From a virus: DNA of 20,796 nucleotides. The notes beneath the pieces are model-generated. The model did no database searches. It saw only the letters and a program-made list of their open reading frames with translations, and was not told the DNA's origin. Of the stretch, positions 4,884 through 11,749 are shown piece by piece. How positions within the stretch are numbered: the stretch's first letter is position 1; each line of letters begins with the position of its first letter. The position numbers were made by a program, and so were the translations under genes. The stretch lies in the IMG/VR virus record IMGVR_UViG_3300007345_000381, positions 1-20,796 of that record. One strand, 5' to 3'.

Positions 4884-4924
4884 TGTAAACACAATATTAT
4901 CATTAGCTATTGGAGCAATACATT

Positions 4925-5833
4925 ATGAGCGTATATCAAGACTTTAACGGAATCCTTCCACTTTCTGAAGTAGCACCATCACTGGTGTTTGAACCTAAGC
5001 GTGAGGCATTGCGTCACAATGGACTGCTTGTGAAGGATAAGTTCGCAATCATCAACCCTACCATTGGTGACATTGATCCACTGACTGGTCTGCCCAAGGG
5101 TGAGGTCATGCAGGTTGTAGGTAATAACCATGTGGCTAACGCTTACACCATCATGTGGGATTCCATGCGTGAGGGTATCGAGTTGTCTGGTCTGGATACA
5201 TCACAGATCAAGATCAAGTTCCTTATCGCACCGGATGGTGGTTCGTATTCGGCTGACATCATCTTCAAGCAGTATGAGTTTGAGCCTGCTGTGGGTGACG
5301 TACACTCAATGCGTTTCCGTATCTACGCTTCACATGACATGACGTTCAAGCATCACATCCAGTGTGGCCTGTTCCGCTACTGGTGTAGCAATGGGCAAGC
5401 GTCTATCGCTGAGAAGCTAGAGGTGTCAGCTAAGAACACACAGTCTGCTGATCCAGAGAAGCTAGGCCGTATCGTGGCAGACTTCCCTGCTCGCCTTGAG
5501 GCTGAGGCTGAGTTGTACAAAAACATGATGGCAACACCCTTGTCCAAGGATCGTGCTATGGAGTTCATTCGTGAGAATGTAGCTACCTATCGCATTGCAT
5601 CTGGTATCAAGATCAATCAGAAGTCTGTCGAGGAAGGTGCTCGCATCTGGAATATGTACAACAACCTTGGCGACACAGGCTACCGCTTGTTCAATGTCAT
5701 CACTCACATCGGCACTCATGTGACTGGCCGTGAGGGTACGAACATGGCACGGAAGCAAGCCATCATTGAGCAAAAAGCACAGGCTGTCGTTGATCTGCCT
5801 GAGTTCAAGCAACTGGTTGGCCTCGCGGCTTAA
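4925..5833 (+). CDS. DUF932 family phage/plasmid protein
   Basis: A 302-residue protein of the DUF932 family, widespread in phages and plasmids. Its molecular function is not established to my knowledge. The supporting features are the N-terminal GILPLSEVAPSLVFEPKREAL, the central segment YEFEPAVGDVHSMRFRIYAS and the hallmark CGLFRYWCSNGQAS (compare CTNGL/CSNGM blocks in the family). A long helical C-terminal half follows. The start is ATG 4925, 9 bases after TTGGAG, not the TTG at 4910. It has its own strong promoter (P3) and is followed by a hairpin at 5843-5867. It is probably highly expressed early in infection, which is inference from promoter quality. Confidence 0.8.
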   Translation: MSVYQDFNGILPLSEVAPSLVFEPKREALRHNGLLVKDKFAIINPTIGDIDPLTGLPKGEVMQVVGNNHVANAYTIMWDSMREGIELSGLDTSQIKIKFLIAPDGGSYSADIIFKQYEFEPAVGDVHSMRFRIYASHDMTFKHHIQCGLFRYWCSNGQASIAEKLEVSAKNTQSADPEKLGRIVADFPARLEAEAELYKNMMATPLSKDRAMEFIRENVATYRIASGIKINQKSVEEGARIWNMYNNLGDTGYRLFNVITHIGTHVTGREGTNMARKQAIIEQKAQAVVDLPEFKQLVGLAA

Positions 5834-5842
5834 CTTAAATGA

Positions 5843-5870
5843 GTGGTCTGGGATTGTCCTAGGCCACTTT
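5843..5870 (+). terminator. Terminator-like hairpin after the DUF932 gene
   Basis: GTGGTCTGGG (5843-5852) pairs with CCTAGGCCAC (5858-5867) allowing two G-U pairs, with a 5-base loop. Only TTTACTT follows, so termination may be partial or the hairpin may protect the mRNA end. Confidence 0.5.
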
Positions 5871-5892
5871 ACTTACATCAGAGGAAATAAAC

Positions 5893-6099
5893 ATGGCTAA
5901 GTATTACAGTGACAATGAGATCGTTGAGTTTGTAAAGAATATCGGTGACAGCAAAGAGTCATACGAATGGGTTGCAAGTCTAGTTGCTGAGCGTTTTGAG
6001 CGGAAAGATAAACAACGTGAGCATATCAATGCCCGTCTCAATGAGGCCGCTAATATCATTGGGCATAACACAATCTCAGAGTGCATGCAGTATGAGTGA
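5893..6099 (+). CDS. Small hypothetical protein (68 aa)
   Basis: ATG 5893 lies 6 bases after GAGGAA. The product is a charged helical protein: MAKYYSDNEIVEFVKNIGDS, then a long helix with VAERFERKDKQREHINARLNEAANII. It could form a coiled coil. No family recognised. It overlaps the next gene by 8 bases and opens a set of closely overlapping genes running to 9954. Confidence 0.77.
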   Translation: MAKYYSDNEIVEFVKNIGDSKESYEWVASLVAERFERKDKQREHINARLNEAANIIGHNTISECMQYE

Positions 6100-6286
6100 T
6101 CTACATGACATGGCGGATGAGCGTAAGCGTAGCGACACATCACTGATCAACTTCATGCACAACCACAAGGTATCTGTGCGTTGGGTTGGTCGGTCATGGA
6201 CAGCTTCAACTGAGGACTACATGGGTGTGGGTAGTAGCATTCGCTCTGCCCTACTTAATCTTGAAAGGAGTATGTATGGTAGATAA
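6092..6286 (+). CDS. Small hypothetical protein, paralogue of the gene at 6455-6682
   Basis: ATG 6092 is embedded in the end of the previous gene (TATGAG). The 64-residue product has a block SDTSLINFMHN-VSV-W-A-TE-Y-G-GS-R-AL--L-R. The same block recurs in the protein at 6455-6682, which also begins M(S/P)DL. By eye nearly half of about 46 aligned positions are identical, so the two are tandem paralogues now separated by a zinc-ribbon gene. The shape (strand VSVRW, strand, then helix RSALLNLERSM) suggests a small beta-beta-alpha domain. The function is unknown. Confidence 0.78.
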   Translation: MSDLHDMADERKRSDTSLINFMHNHKVSVRWVGRSWTASTEDYMGVGSSIRSALLNLERSMYGR

Positions 6287-6467
6287 CGTAGGAAGAGAGG
6301 TGCACTGCCTAGCATGTGACCATGTGTACCCTGAGACATGGCCGTTAGCTAGGTCTTGTCCTGCTTGTGACAACAGGGACATGGAGAATACAGTGTACCT
6401 ACAAACACAGGAAGATGATGATGGCCTTCATGACAATAGCGGAGAATATGCAGTATGCCTGATCTAA
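6276..6467 (+). CDS. Small zinc-ribbon protein (63 aa)
   Basis: ATG 6276 is 5 bases after AAGGAG. Two CxxC pairs, CLAC (residues 11-14) and CPAC (residues 28-31), are spaced as in rubredoxin-like or DksA/TFIIS-style zinc ribbons. The tail after residue 33 is acidic (QEDDDGLHD). It probably binds one zinc ion and may contact nucleic acid or protein; nothing fixes the target. It lies between two paralogous genes and overlaps both. The C-terminal end (YAVCLI) is hydrophobic and contains a fifth cysteine. Confidence 0.8.
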   Translation: MVDNVGREVHCLACDHVYPETWPLARSCPACDNRDMENTVYLQTQEDDDGLHDNSGEYAVCLI

Positions 6468-6682
6468 ACGAGATGTCTCGGATATGGAAAGAACTGTCCG
6501 AAGAACAAAAGCGCAATCCCAGTGACACAACATTGGTGAACTTTATGTTCAACGATAATGTATCTGTGACCAGAAAGAATGGTATCTGGATTGCGGAGGT
6601 AACAGAAACATACAAGGGTACGGGTAGCACACCCCGTGAAGCACTGAAGCAACTCAAAAGGAAGATAGATAATGTCAAATGA
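6455..6682 (+). CDS. Small hypothetical protein, paralogue of the gene at 6092-6286
   Basis: A 75-residue protein starting MPDLNEMSRIWKELSEEQKR. The SDTTLVNFMFN-VSV-W-AE-TE-YKGTGSTPREALKQLKR block matches the protein two genes upstream. It carries about 8 extra residues near the N-terminus and a basic C-terminus (KRKIDNVK). The ATG at 6455 overlaps the end of the zinc-ribbon gene by 13 bases. The retained core and diverged surface suggest an old duplication kept by selection. No function can be assigned. Confidence 0.8.
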   Translation: MPDLNEMSRIWKELSEEQKRNPSDTTLVNFMFNDNVSVTRKNGIWIAEVTETYKGTGSTPREALKQLKRKIDNVK

Positions 6683-7592
6683 AATAAACGGTGTACACAT
6701 GGAATCTCTAGTAGATTCTTATCTTAACTCCCGTGACTTCAACCGCGTGACTGCATCACAGGATCAGTATCGGTATTGGATGCGTGTCTTCTCTGAGACT
6801 AGATGGAATGGCAAAGCGATACGCAACCTCAAATACAATGAGGTAACTGCACCTCAAGCACAGGAGATCTATGACATCTTATCTGACCGGGGTGTCACCT
6901 TCGCCAATCGCATTACCGCTGTGGTGCGTAAGATGTACAACTACGGCATGAAGTATGGTCACGTTGACGCTAACCCATGGTCAATGATTCAGACTGAAAC
7001 ACCCAAGCCACGAAAAGTAATGTGGCAGAAGGAAGATGTTCAGATGTTCTTGGACACTGCGTACAGTAGCTTCAAGACCCGTGGCATTGGTCTCATTGCG
7101 CACATGGCATATGAATGGGCACAGCGTATTGGTGACATGAGAATGCTAACATGGGATAAAATTGACTTTGAAAACAAGGTCTTACATCTGGAACAGTCAA
7201 AGCGTCGAGCAGTTGTTCATCTTCCTATTTCAGATAATCTTTTCAGTATGCTTCAGCAACAGAATGGGGAGTTTGATTGGCAACCGTATGTCGCACCAAA
7301 TGTTAACGCCCGTACTGATTCTGGCTATGCACCTTATGGACTGGAGGTAGTATCTCGTGTTGCAAAGAAAGTTATTATTGAGGCTGGCATTAATCCAGAG
7401 CTACGACTGGCTGACCTTAGACGCACAGCGACAACAGAAATGGTTGAAGCAGGCGTGGGTATTGCCCAGATCATGCAGGTCACGGGACATCAGTCCCCGC
7501 AGTCAGTGACACCTTATATGAAAAATACCTTGACAGGAGCTAAGAATGCGCTTACGCTCCGCTCTGCACACACGGCAGGTGAAACATTATGA
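6672..7592 (+). CDS. int: Tyrosine recombinase / phage integrase family protein
   Basis: A 306-residue site-specific recombinase. Residues 1-110 form a SAM-like core-binding region. The catalytic domain has R152 (QRIGDMRMLTW), K177 in the beta hairpin (SKRRAVVHLP), R250 (ADLRRTATT), H273 (TGHQS) and the nucleophile Y282 (TPYMK). The usual His of the HxxR box is Ala247, a departure from the classical pentad, though this position tolerates substitution in some members. AAAGGAAG lies 6-8 bases before ATG 6672. It overlaps its neighbours at both ends, so it is co-expressed with the primase instead of standing beside an obvious attachment site. It could catalyse integration, genome-dimer resolution or another recombination; no attP is visible. 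Confidence 0.9.
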   Translation: MSNEINGVHMESLVDSYLNSRDFNRVTASQDQYRYWMRVFSETRWNGKAIRNLKYNEVTAPQAQEIYDILSDRGVTFANRITAVVRKMYNYGMKYGHVDANPWSMIQTETPKPRKVMWQKEDVQMFLDTAYSSFKTRGIGLIAHMAYEWAQRIGDMRMLTWDKIDFENKVLHLEQSKRRAVVHLPISDNLFSMLQQQNGEFDWQPYVAPNVNARTDSGYAPYGLEVVSRVAKKVIIEAGINPELRLADLRRTATTEMVEAGVGIAQIMQVTGHQSPQSVTPYMKNTLTGAKNALTLRSAHTAGETL

Positions 7593-8383
7593 ATATAGTG
7601 TCTGCTTTTATTGACACGTTAGATTTACATGTCGATGCAACGTACAGAGGCAACTGCCCTATCTGTTATGGCAAGAACACATTCACAGTTACACGTGACC
7701 ACAGTAATGTTATCTACAATTGCTACAAGAATAGCTGTGGCATTTCAGGTAAGCGCAGGCAACTGTTACATGCTGATGAGATCATTGCCCTACACCAGAG
7801 AGAAAGTGCCCCTGAGAGCTATTCTGAGCAGGATCTATGTACCTATACAGTGCCTGCCTTTATGGTTCCCTACACAGAGGTGTATGCCCCCATAGATCCT
7901 ACGTTTTTAGATAGGTATGGCATTGACCCACACACTGTGCGCTACGATGTCAGGCAAGACAGGCTAGTGTTTCTTGTCTACACCAAGCAGGGACTACTTG
8001 TTGATGCAGTAGGCAGAGCATTGACTAAGCGCATCCAACCTAAGTGGATACGATATGCGTCATCACCTGTTCCTTACACCAATGGAGATGTGAGTAAGTA
8101 CGCAGTGATTGTTGAGGATGCAATCAGTGCATATGTTGTAGGTGAAATGTTTGGTGACATCTGTACTGGCGTGGCACTACTGGGCACACAGCTAACAGGT
8201 TTTCACAAGCGGTATATACAAAAGCATTATGACAATGTTATCGTGGCACTCGATCCTGATGCACGAGACAAGACGATCAAGATTGCAAGGGAGTTAGACT
8301 GCAAGGCACTGAACCTCAGTGATGACTTGAAGTACAAACGAACTGATGACTTAGATAAATTAGCGGAGATGTTATATGCATAG
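7589..8383 (+). CDS. DNA primase (zinc-finger and TOPRIM, no helicase domain)
   Basis: This 264-residue protein would make RNA primers for lagging-strand synthesis. A zinc-binding domain at the N-terminus has C23, C26, C45 and C50 (CPIC and CYKNSC). A DnaG-like segment follows (DRLVFLVYTKQGLLVDAVGRAL), and then the TOPRIM fold with E176 (IVEDAISAYV) and D222/D224 (VALDPDA). Unlike T7 gp4, primase and helicase are separate: the helicase gene is about 2.2 kb downstream. The start overlaps the recombinase stop as ATGA, and the end overlaps the next gene by 8 bases. Confidence 0.88.
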   Translation: MNIVSAFIDTLDLHVDATYRGNCPICYGKNTFTVTRDHSNVIYNCYKNSCGISGKRRQLLHADEIIALHQRESAPESYSEQDLCTYTVPAFMVPYTEVYAPIDPTFLDRYGIDPHTVRYDVRQDRLVFLVYTKQGLLVDAVGRALTKRIQPKWIRYASSPVPYTNGDVSKYAVIVEDAISAYVVGEMFGDICTGVALLGTQLTGFHKRYIQKHYDNVIVALDPDARDKTIKIARELDCKALNLSDDLKYKRTDDLDKLAEMLYA

Positions 8384-8684
8384 GCGAGGCGGTTACAATG
8401 TTCCTTGGACTGAGGAAGAGATTGAGACAACAGTCCGAATGTACAAAGAGCACAAGACCAACCATGAGATTGGTTGTGCCATTGGCAAGACAGGGGATGC
8501 TGTTAAAACTAAGCTAGGTAAATTGCGTAAGCAGTTTGACTTAGCTCCAAGGAGTCAGGCCCTTCTGAAAAAAGGAAATAAAAAAGTCCCTCCGAAGGGG
8601 GTGTCACCATTTGAGCGTGACTGGCAAGGCTCTGTGCCATGCGGTCACTGGATGATCACGAAGCCATGGAAGAAAGCATCATGA
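8376..8684 (+). CDS. Myb/SANT-like helix-turn-helix protein
   Basis: A 102-residue protein. Residues about 10-54 (PWTEEEIETTVRMYKEHKTN, then EIGCAIGKTGDAVKTKLGKL) form a three-helix Myb/SANT-like DNA-binding domain. The spaced Trp, acidic helix 1 and recognition-helix pattern GDAVKTKLGKLRKQ support this. The C-terminal part is basic and ends DWQGSVPCGHWMITKPWKKA, a conserved-looking tail of unknown role. Likely a phage DNA-binding or regulatory protein. It overlaps the primase gene by 8 bases and the next gene by 4. Confidence 0.78.
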   Translation: MHRRGGYNVPWTEEEIETTVRMYKEHKTNHEIGCAIGKTGDAVKTKLGKLRKQFDLAPRSQALLKKGNKKVPPKGVSPFERDWQGSVPCGHWMITKPWKKAS

Positions 8685-8797
8685 GTTATCCCAAGACAAA
8701 GTGTATGCACTGCGATAAAGATGCAGTGGCAGTTGAGGCAGGCACATTCTTTTACTGTGCTGTCTGTTGGATTAAACAAATGAGGAAACAGGCATGA
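8681..8797 (+). CDS. Tiny zinc-ribbon protein (38 aa)
   Basis: ATG 8681 overlaps the previous stop as ATGA, and the TGA at 8795-8797 overlaps the next ATG. The peptide carries CMHC (residues 8-11) and CAVC (residues 26-29), a minimal zinc ribbon, with a basic C-terminal helix (WIKQMRKQA). The two knuckles and the tight fit between neighbours make it a credible gene despite its size. Role unknown. Confidence 0.75.
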   Translation: MSYPKTKCMHCDKDAVAVEAGTFFYCAVCWIKQMRKQA

Positions 8798-9048
8798 GTA
8801 AAGTACCTTATGTTGAGCGTCCTATGTTATGGCAGGCCGAAGGCATAGGGCTGACAGGTGAGTGTGCTTACTTGTGGGCACTGTTCCTAGCCAATGAAGC
8901 TGACATGGAAGATAATACTTTTGAGTATGCCAAGTGGAAGACAATGGTGGATGAACTTACCCCTAAGCCCGGTAAGCCTGTTCCTGCCGCTGTGTATTAC
9001 TACGATCTAGAGGAGGAAATGAAGAAATATGTAAAGGTGGACACGTAA
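8794..9048 (+). CDS. Hypothetical protein (84 aa)
   Basis: ATG 8794 overlaps the zinc-ribbon gene stop (ATGA) and has AGGAAACAGG just upstream. The product begins MSKVPYVERPMLWQAEGIGL, with a hydrophobic middle (CAYLWALFLANEADME) too short to be a sure membrane helix, and ends in a charged helix (YYYDLEEEMKKYVKVDT). No family recognised. Confidence 0.77.
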   Translation: MSKVPYVERPMLWQAEGIGLTGECAYLWALFLANEADMEDNTFEYAKWKTMVDELTPKPGKPVPAAVYYYDLEEEMKKYVKVDT

Positions 9049-9245
9049 TGTGTGGTGGGATATATGAAGAGGATTTTGAAGATGCTCCAAGGAAGGACAA
9101 CAAAGTTTCCAAGAAGGAGAAACATCGTCGTGTGGAATCTGGAGATGGAGGGATGAACGATTTAAAGTTCACCACTGCCGCAGATTTCATGAAGGAACAA
9201 CAGGAAGACCCGTACTATTATCCGGGCAGTGATCCACAGGAGTGA
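9048..9245 (+). CDS. Hypothetical charged protein (65 aa)
   Basis: Starts at ATG 9048, sharing one base with the preceding TAA (TAATG). It is rich in Lys, Asp and Glu (EEDFEDAPRKDNKVSKKEKH), probably disordered in its first half. A second possible start is ATG 9153, which has GGAGGG close upstream and would give a 30-residue peptide beginning MNDLKFTTAADFMKEQQEDP. The full-length start fits the coupling pattern of this region better. Function unknown. Confidence 0.68.
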   Translation: MCGGIYEEDFEDAPRKDNKVSKKEKHRRVESGDGGMNDLKFTTAADFMKEQQEDPYYYPGSDPQE

Positions 9246-9248
9246 AAG

Positions 9249-9497
9249 ATGAGAGGTTGGATTAACTTAGGTAGCTTTGCTTACGGCTTGTTGGATAGCA
9301 CTAAGAATGCACTCAAAGATGCGCCGATAGAATATAAGTTTCTGTTGAGTAACACCCTAGCCGCAATGTGGTGCATTGCATTTGGCATCTATACAGCAGA
9401 GCTATTGTTTATCGGGTACAACATTATTGGGCATACAGTGTTGATAGCCTGTGTTTTTTTTACTTGGTTTGTTTTTAAAAGTGGGAGTGATACATGA
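9249..9497 (+). CDS. Small membrane protein, two transmembrane helices
   Basis: ATG 9249 lies 6 bases after AGGAG. Residues 1-30 are polar and amphipathic (LDSTKNALKDAPIEYKF). Two hydrophobic segments follow, about residues 31-55 and 58-77, then a short tail ending SGSDT. It is probably inserted in the inner membrane with a helical cytoplasmic N-terminus. It is not placed in a lysis cassette, so its role is open. ATGA overlap with the next gene. Confidence 0.78.
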   Translation: MRGWINLGSFAYGLLDSTKNALKDAPIEYKFLLSNTLAAMWCIAFGIYTAELLFIGYNIIGHTVLIACVFFTWFVFKSGSDT

Positions 9498-9781
9498 TTA
9501 AGTTTGAATACAAACCGAATGTAATCAACACCCCCTTTGGGGCACTTGATGATCCTCCAGTGGAGAGCGTGACCATGACACTGGGCGGTGATGTCTCCTG
9601 GGAGGAGGCAGTCTGTGAATTCCACAACGTCCTACGTGCGGCAGGGTATGTGATCCCGTATGACTTTGAGGATGATTATGTAGACTGTTCAGATCCTCCT
9701 CACATGGACAAGAGGGGATCACTAGGTGATCGACAGCCTGAGTGGGCTAATCGTATGTGTGATGAGGAGAGGAACACATGA
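9494..9781 (+). CDS. Hypothetical acidic protein (95 aa)
   Basis: ATG 9494 overlaps the previous stop. The protein starts MIKFEYKPNVINTPFGALDD, contains a helix with EEAVCEFHNVLRAAGYVIP and an acidic stretch DFEDDYVDCSDPP, and ends in a polar tail. The pattern of a strand, then a helix followed by GY(V/I)(I/L)P occurs in several small phage proteins of unknown function. No catalytic motif seen. It overlaps the HTH gene by 4 bases. Confidence 0.78.
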   Translation: MIKFEYKPNVINTPFGALDDPPVESVTMTLGGDVSWEEAVCEFHNVLRAAGYVIPYDFEDDYVDCSDPPHMDKRGSLGDRQPEWANRMCDEERNT

Positions 9782-9954
9782 GTAACTATTGGCAGAACCA
9801 CAACACACGGAAGCTAGATCCAGAAGACGTAGTCCTCATCAGAGAGTTACACAAAGAGGGTCTGAAGTTGCAGGTCATTGCAGATAAGTTTGAGGTAACA
9901 AAAACAAATGTCAGCAAGATCGTGAACAAGAAAATCTGGGGTCATGTGGCATGA
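9778..9954 (+). CDS. Small helix-turn-helix DNA-binding protein (58 aa)
   Basis: ATG 9778 overlaps the preceding stop as ATGA. Residues 14-55 form a compact HTH: LDPEDVVLIRELHKEGLKLQ, then VIADKFEVTKTNVSKIVNKK. This matches the pattern of resolvase-like HTH domains and DNA-binding modules of homing endonucleases, with a turn at KFEVTK and recognition helix TNVSKIVNKK. It is the last gene before a gap with two inverted repeats, so it might bind there and act as a local regulator; that is inference. Confidence 0.8.
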   Translation: MSNYWQNHNTRKLDPEDVVLIRELHKEGLKLQVIADKFEVTKTNVSKIVNKKIWGHVA

Positions 9955-9963
9955 ACAGGGGAA

Positions 9964-10061
9964 ATGCATAGTATTCCTATGCATCCTTAACATGTCGCAA
10001 ACCTTATGTGCGGAAAAGTGGAATAGGTTAACATTTAATGAGCATAAAAGTGTGGTTTGTG
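9964..10061. other. Gene-free region with two inverted repeats
   Basis: The 134-bp gap at 9955-10088 holds a perfect 8-bp inverted repeat, ATGCATAG/CTATGCAT (9964-9971 and 9977-9984, 5-base loop). It has no T-run after it. A second, longer pairing is CGCAAACC (9996-10003) with GGTTTGTG (10054-10061), extended inward by TTATG/CATAA (10004-10008 and 10043-10047) across a 6-base bulge. The sequence is A/T-rich and no convincing promoter boxes were found. It may be an operator and leader for the helicase operon, or an origin-type region. Confidence 0.55.
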
Positions 10062-10088
10062 TAGACTTAAATGAACAGGAGAATACAG

Positions 10089-10406
10089 ATGAAACTCAAT
10101 GAATTGATCGACAAGCTGAGTGATAACGAGTACGTGCAAGAGGCACTGTATGAAGTGTCAGACGCTGTCTTTTTAGAGAAGTTATGGGACACACGTCAGA
10201 GGTTCATCAATGAATATATCCACGTGAAGAACGGGAAAACACGAAACATCTTTGTGCTCAATGATCTTGAGCAGGATGCATTTGAGATTAGCAGACGCAT
10301 TGAAGCGGCTGACATGCTCATTGACGAGTTCAAGCCTAACCATGTACCATTCGACTTCGACGGTTTCCCATGGTGGGATGATGAGGAGGATGGATTGGAT
10401 GACTAA
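10089..10406 (+). CDS. Hypothetical protein (105 aa)
   Basis: The start is ATG 10089, 7 bases after AGGAG; the in-frame ATG at 10071 lies before that signal. The protein begins with a helix (MKLNELIDKLSDNEYVQEAL), has a Trp/Arg-rich middle (LWDTRQRFINEYIHVKNGKT) and ends very acidic (FPWWDDEEDGLDD). Unrecognised. It is the first gene of the helicase-polymerase operon and its acidic tail overlaps the next start. Confidence 0.8.
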   Translation: MKLNELIDKLSDNEYVQEALYEVSDAVFLEKLWDTRQRFINEYIHVKNGKTRNIFVLNDLEQDAFEISRRIEAADMLIDEFKPNHVPFDFDGFPWWDDEEDGLDD

Positions 10407-10572
10407 GCACTGGCGTGACTCCATGAACGAGCGCAACCAAGACTGGATGAGCAGTCGTGAGAAGCCAAAAGAAATTGTAACTAAAGTTCCAACACAGAAG
10501 TATCGTGATAACTGGGACAGAATCTTTGGAGATAAGAATGGAACTGGCACTACTGAAGAGCCTACTGAATAA
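10399..10572 (+). CDS. Small hypothetical protein (57 aa)
   Basis: ATG 10399 lies 9 bases after AGGAGG (10384-10389), better placed than the ATG at 10390, which touches that signal. The product is polar and Trp-containing (MTKHWRDSMNERNQDWMSSR), then basic, ending DNWDRIFGDKNGTGTTEEPTE. It is probably mostly disordered. It overlaps the helicase start by 35 bases, so translation of the two is coupled. Function unknown, perhaps a partner of the helicase by position. Confidence 0.68.
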   Translation: MTKHWRDSMNERNQDWMSSREKPKEIVTKVPTQKYRDNWDRIFGDKNGTGTTEEPTE

Positions 10573-11749
10573 GAAGTTCTACGATGAGTACAGGGGCGAC
10601 AGATGCCCGCATCGTTTGTTCAGCAAGGAAATGGGTAAGATCAAGACACTGATTGATCATGCAATGGATAAGTACAAGCGTGACTTAACAGTGAGTGAGA
10701 TCGAGGGATTGTTCTTAGCTAATGAGAAAGGTCTTACTACTTCTGAGATTGATGAGTACAAAGCACACTTCAATAAGATGAAGTATGAAGACCCTGTCGG
10801 TTCTGATGTAGCCAATGAGATTCTATCCAAGCTATTCCAGAAAGATGTGGGGTCACAACTGTATGCCCTGTCGTTTGATTACGTGAATAACAAGGATGTT
10901 AACCTTGAGCCACTACGTAAGATACTCAACAATCATCGTGAGGATTTCTTACCTGACTTAAACATTGAATGGGAAGACATCTCCCTTGAGACATTACTTG
11001 AGAAGGATGATGAAGAGGCACGATGGAAGTTCAACTTACCTACACTTGCACAGCATGTTGAGGGTGTGAATGCAGGACATCTAGTCGTAGGTGGTGCTCG
11101 CCCCAACACAGGTAAGACATCCTTCCATGCGTCACTGATTGCTGGACCCAACGGCTTCGCATCACAGGGTGCCAAGTGTGTTGTGCTCTGTAACGAGGAA
11201 GCCTATCACCGTGTTGGTACACGTTACCTGACAGCGTTGACTGGTATGACCATGAAGGAGATCAGGAAGAATCCCCATGAGGCACATGCTCGTTGGAACA
11301 AGCTAAGTTCCAACATCAAACTCAAGGAATCTACCGGGCAGAATATGAACTGGGTTGAGCAGGTATGTAAGGCGTACAAGCCAGACATCGTCGTGTTAGA
11401 TATGGGAGACAAGTTCGCTCAGGATCAATCGCATGAGGGACTCAAGCTCTGTGCCATTCACGCTAGACAGATAGCCAAGGAATATAACTGTGCAATCTTC
11501 TACATGTCACAGCTAAGTGCTGAGGCAGAGGGACGTACTAATCTTAACCAGTCTATGATGGAGGGTAGTAAGACAGGTAAGGCCAGTGAAGCTGACCTGA
11601 TGCTACTTATAGCTAAAGATCCTCCGGTTGAAGGTATGGAAGATGACGGGTTTACTCGACATATTAACATCGCAAAGAACAAACTAACCGGGTGGCATGG
11701 TAGGATTACTTGTAATCTTAACTACTACATAGGAAGGTATGAGGTGTGA
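10538..11749 (+). CDS. Replicative DNA helicase, DnaB/RecA-like (SF4)
   Basis: A 403-residue ATPase that should unwind the phage replication fork as a hexamer. Walker A is GARPNTGKTS (residues 186-195), the catalytic Glu pair follows at CNEE (E220/E221), Walker B ends at D288 (DIVVLDMGD) and the Gln sensor is in FYMSQLS (Q325). The N-terminal 150 residues are helical and presumably mediate oligomerisation or primase contact. The start is ATG 10538, 6 bases after GGAG, inside the end of the preceding gene. It is shorter than bacterial DnaB (about 470 residues) and lacks the fused primase of T7 gp4. It shares a GTGA overlap with the next gene. Confidence 0.9.
   Translation: MELALLKSLLNKKFYDEYRGDRCPHRLFSKEMGKIKTLIDHAMDKYKRDLTVSEIEGLFLANEKGLTTSEIDEYKAHFNKMKYEDPVGSDVANEILSKLFQKDVGSQLYALSFDYVNNKDVNLEPLRKILNNHREDFLPDLNIEWEDISLETLLEKDDEEARWKFNLPTLAQHVEGVNAGHLVVGGARPNTGKTSFHASLIAGPNGFASQGAKCVVLCNEEAYHRVGTRYLTALTGMTMKEIRKNPHEAHARWNKLSSNIKLKESTGQNMNWVEQVCKAYKPDIVVLDMGDKFAQDQSHEGLKLCAIHARQIAKEYNCAIFYMSQLSAEAEGRTNLNQSMMEGSKTGKASEADLMLLIAKDPPVEGMEDDGFTRHINIAKNKLTGWHGRITCNLNYYIGRYEV

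Noticed and set aside
9992-10102. A 36-codon frame (starts MSQTLCAEKWNRLTF) in the gap before the helicase operon
   Set aside because: It has no ribosome binding site, covers the Shine-Dalgarno and start of the next gene, and overlaps both arms of the inverted repeat.
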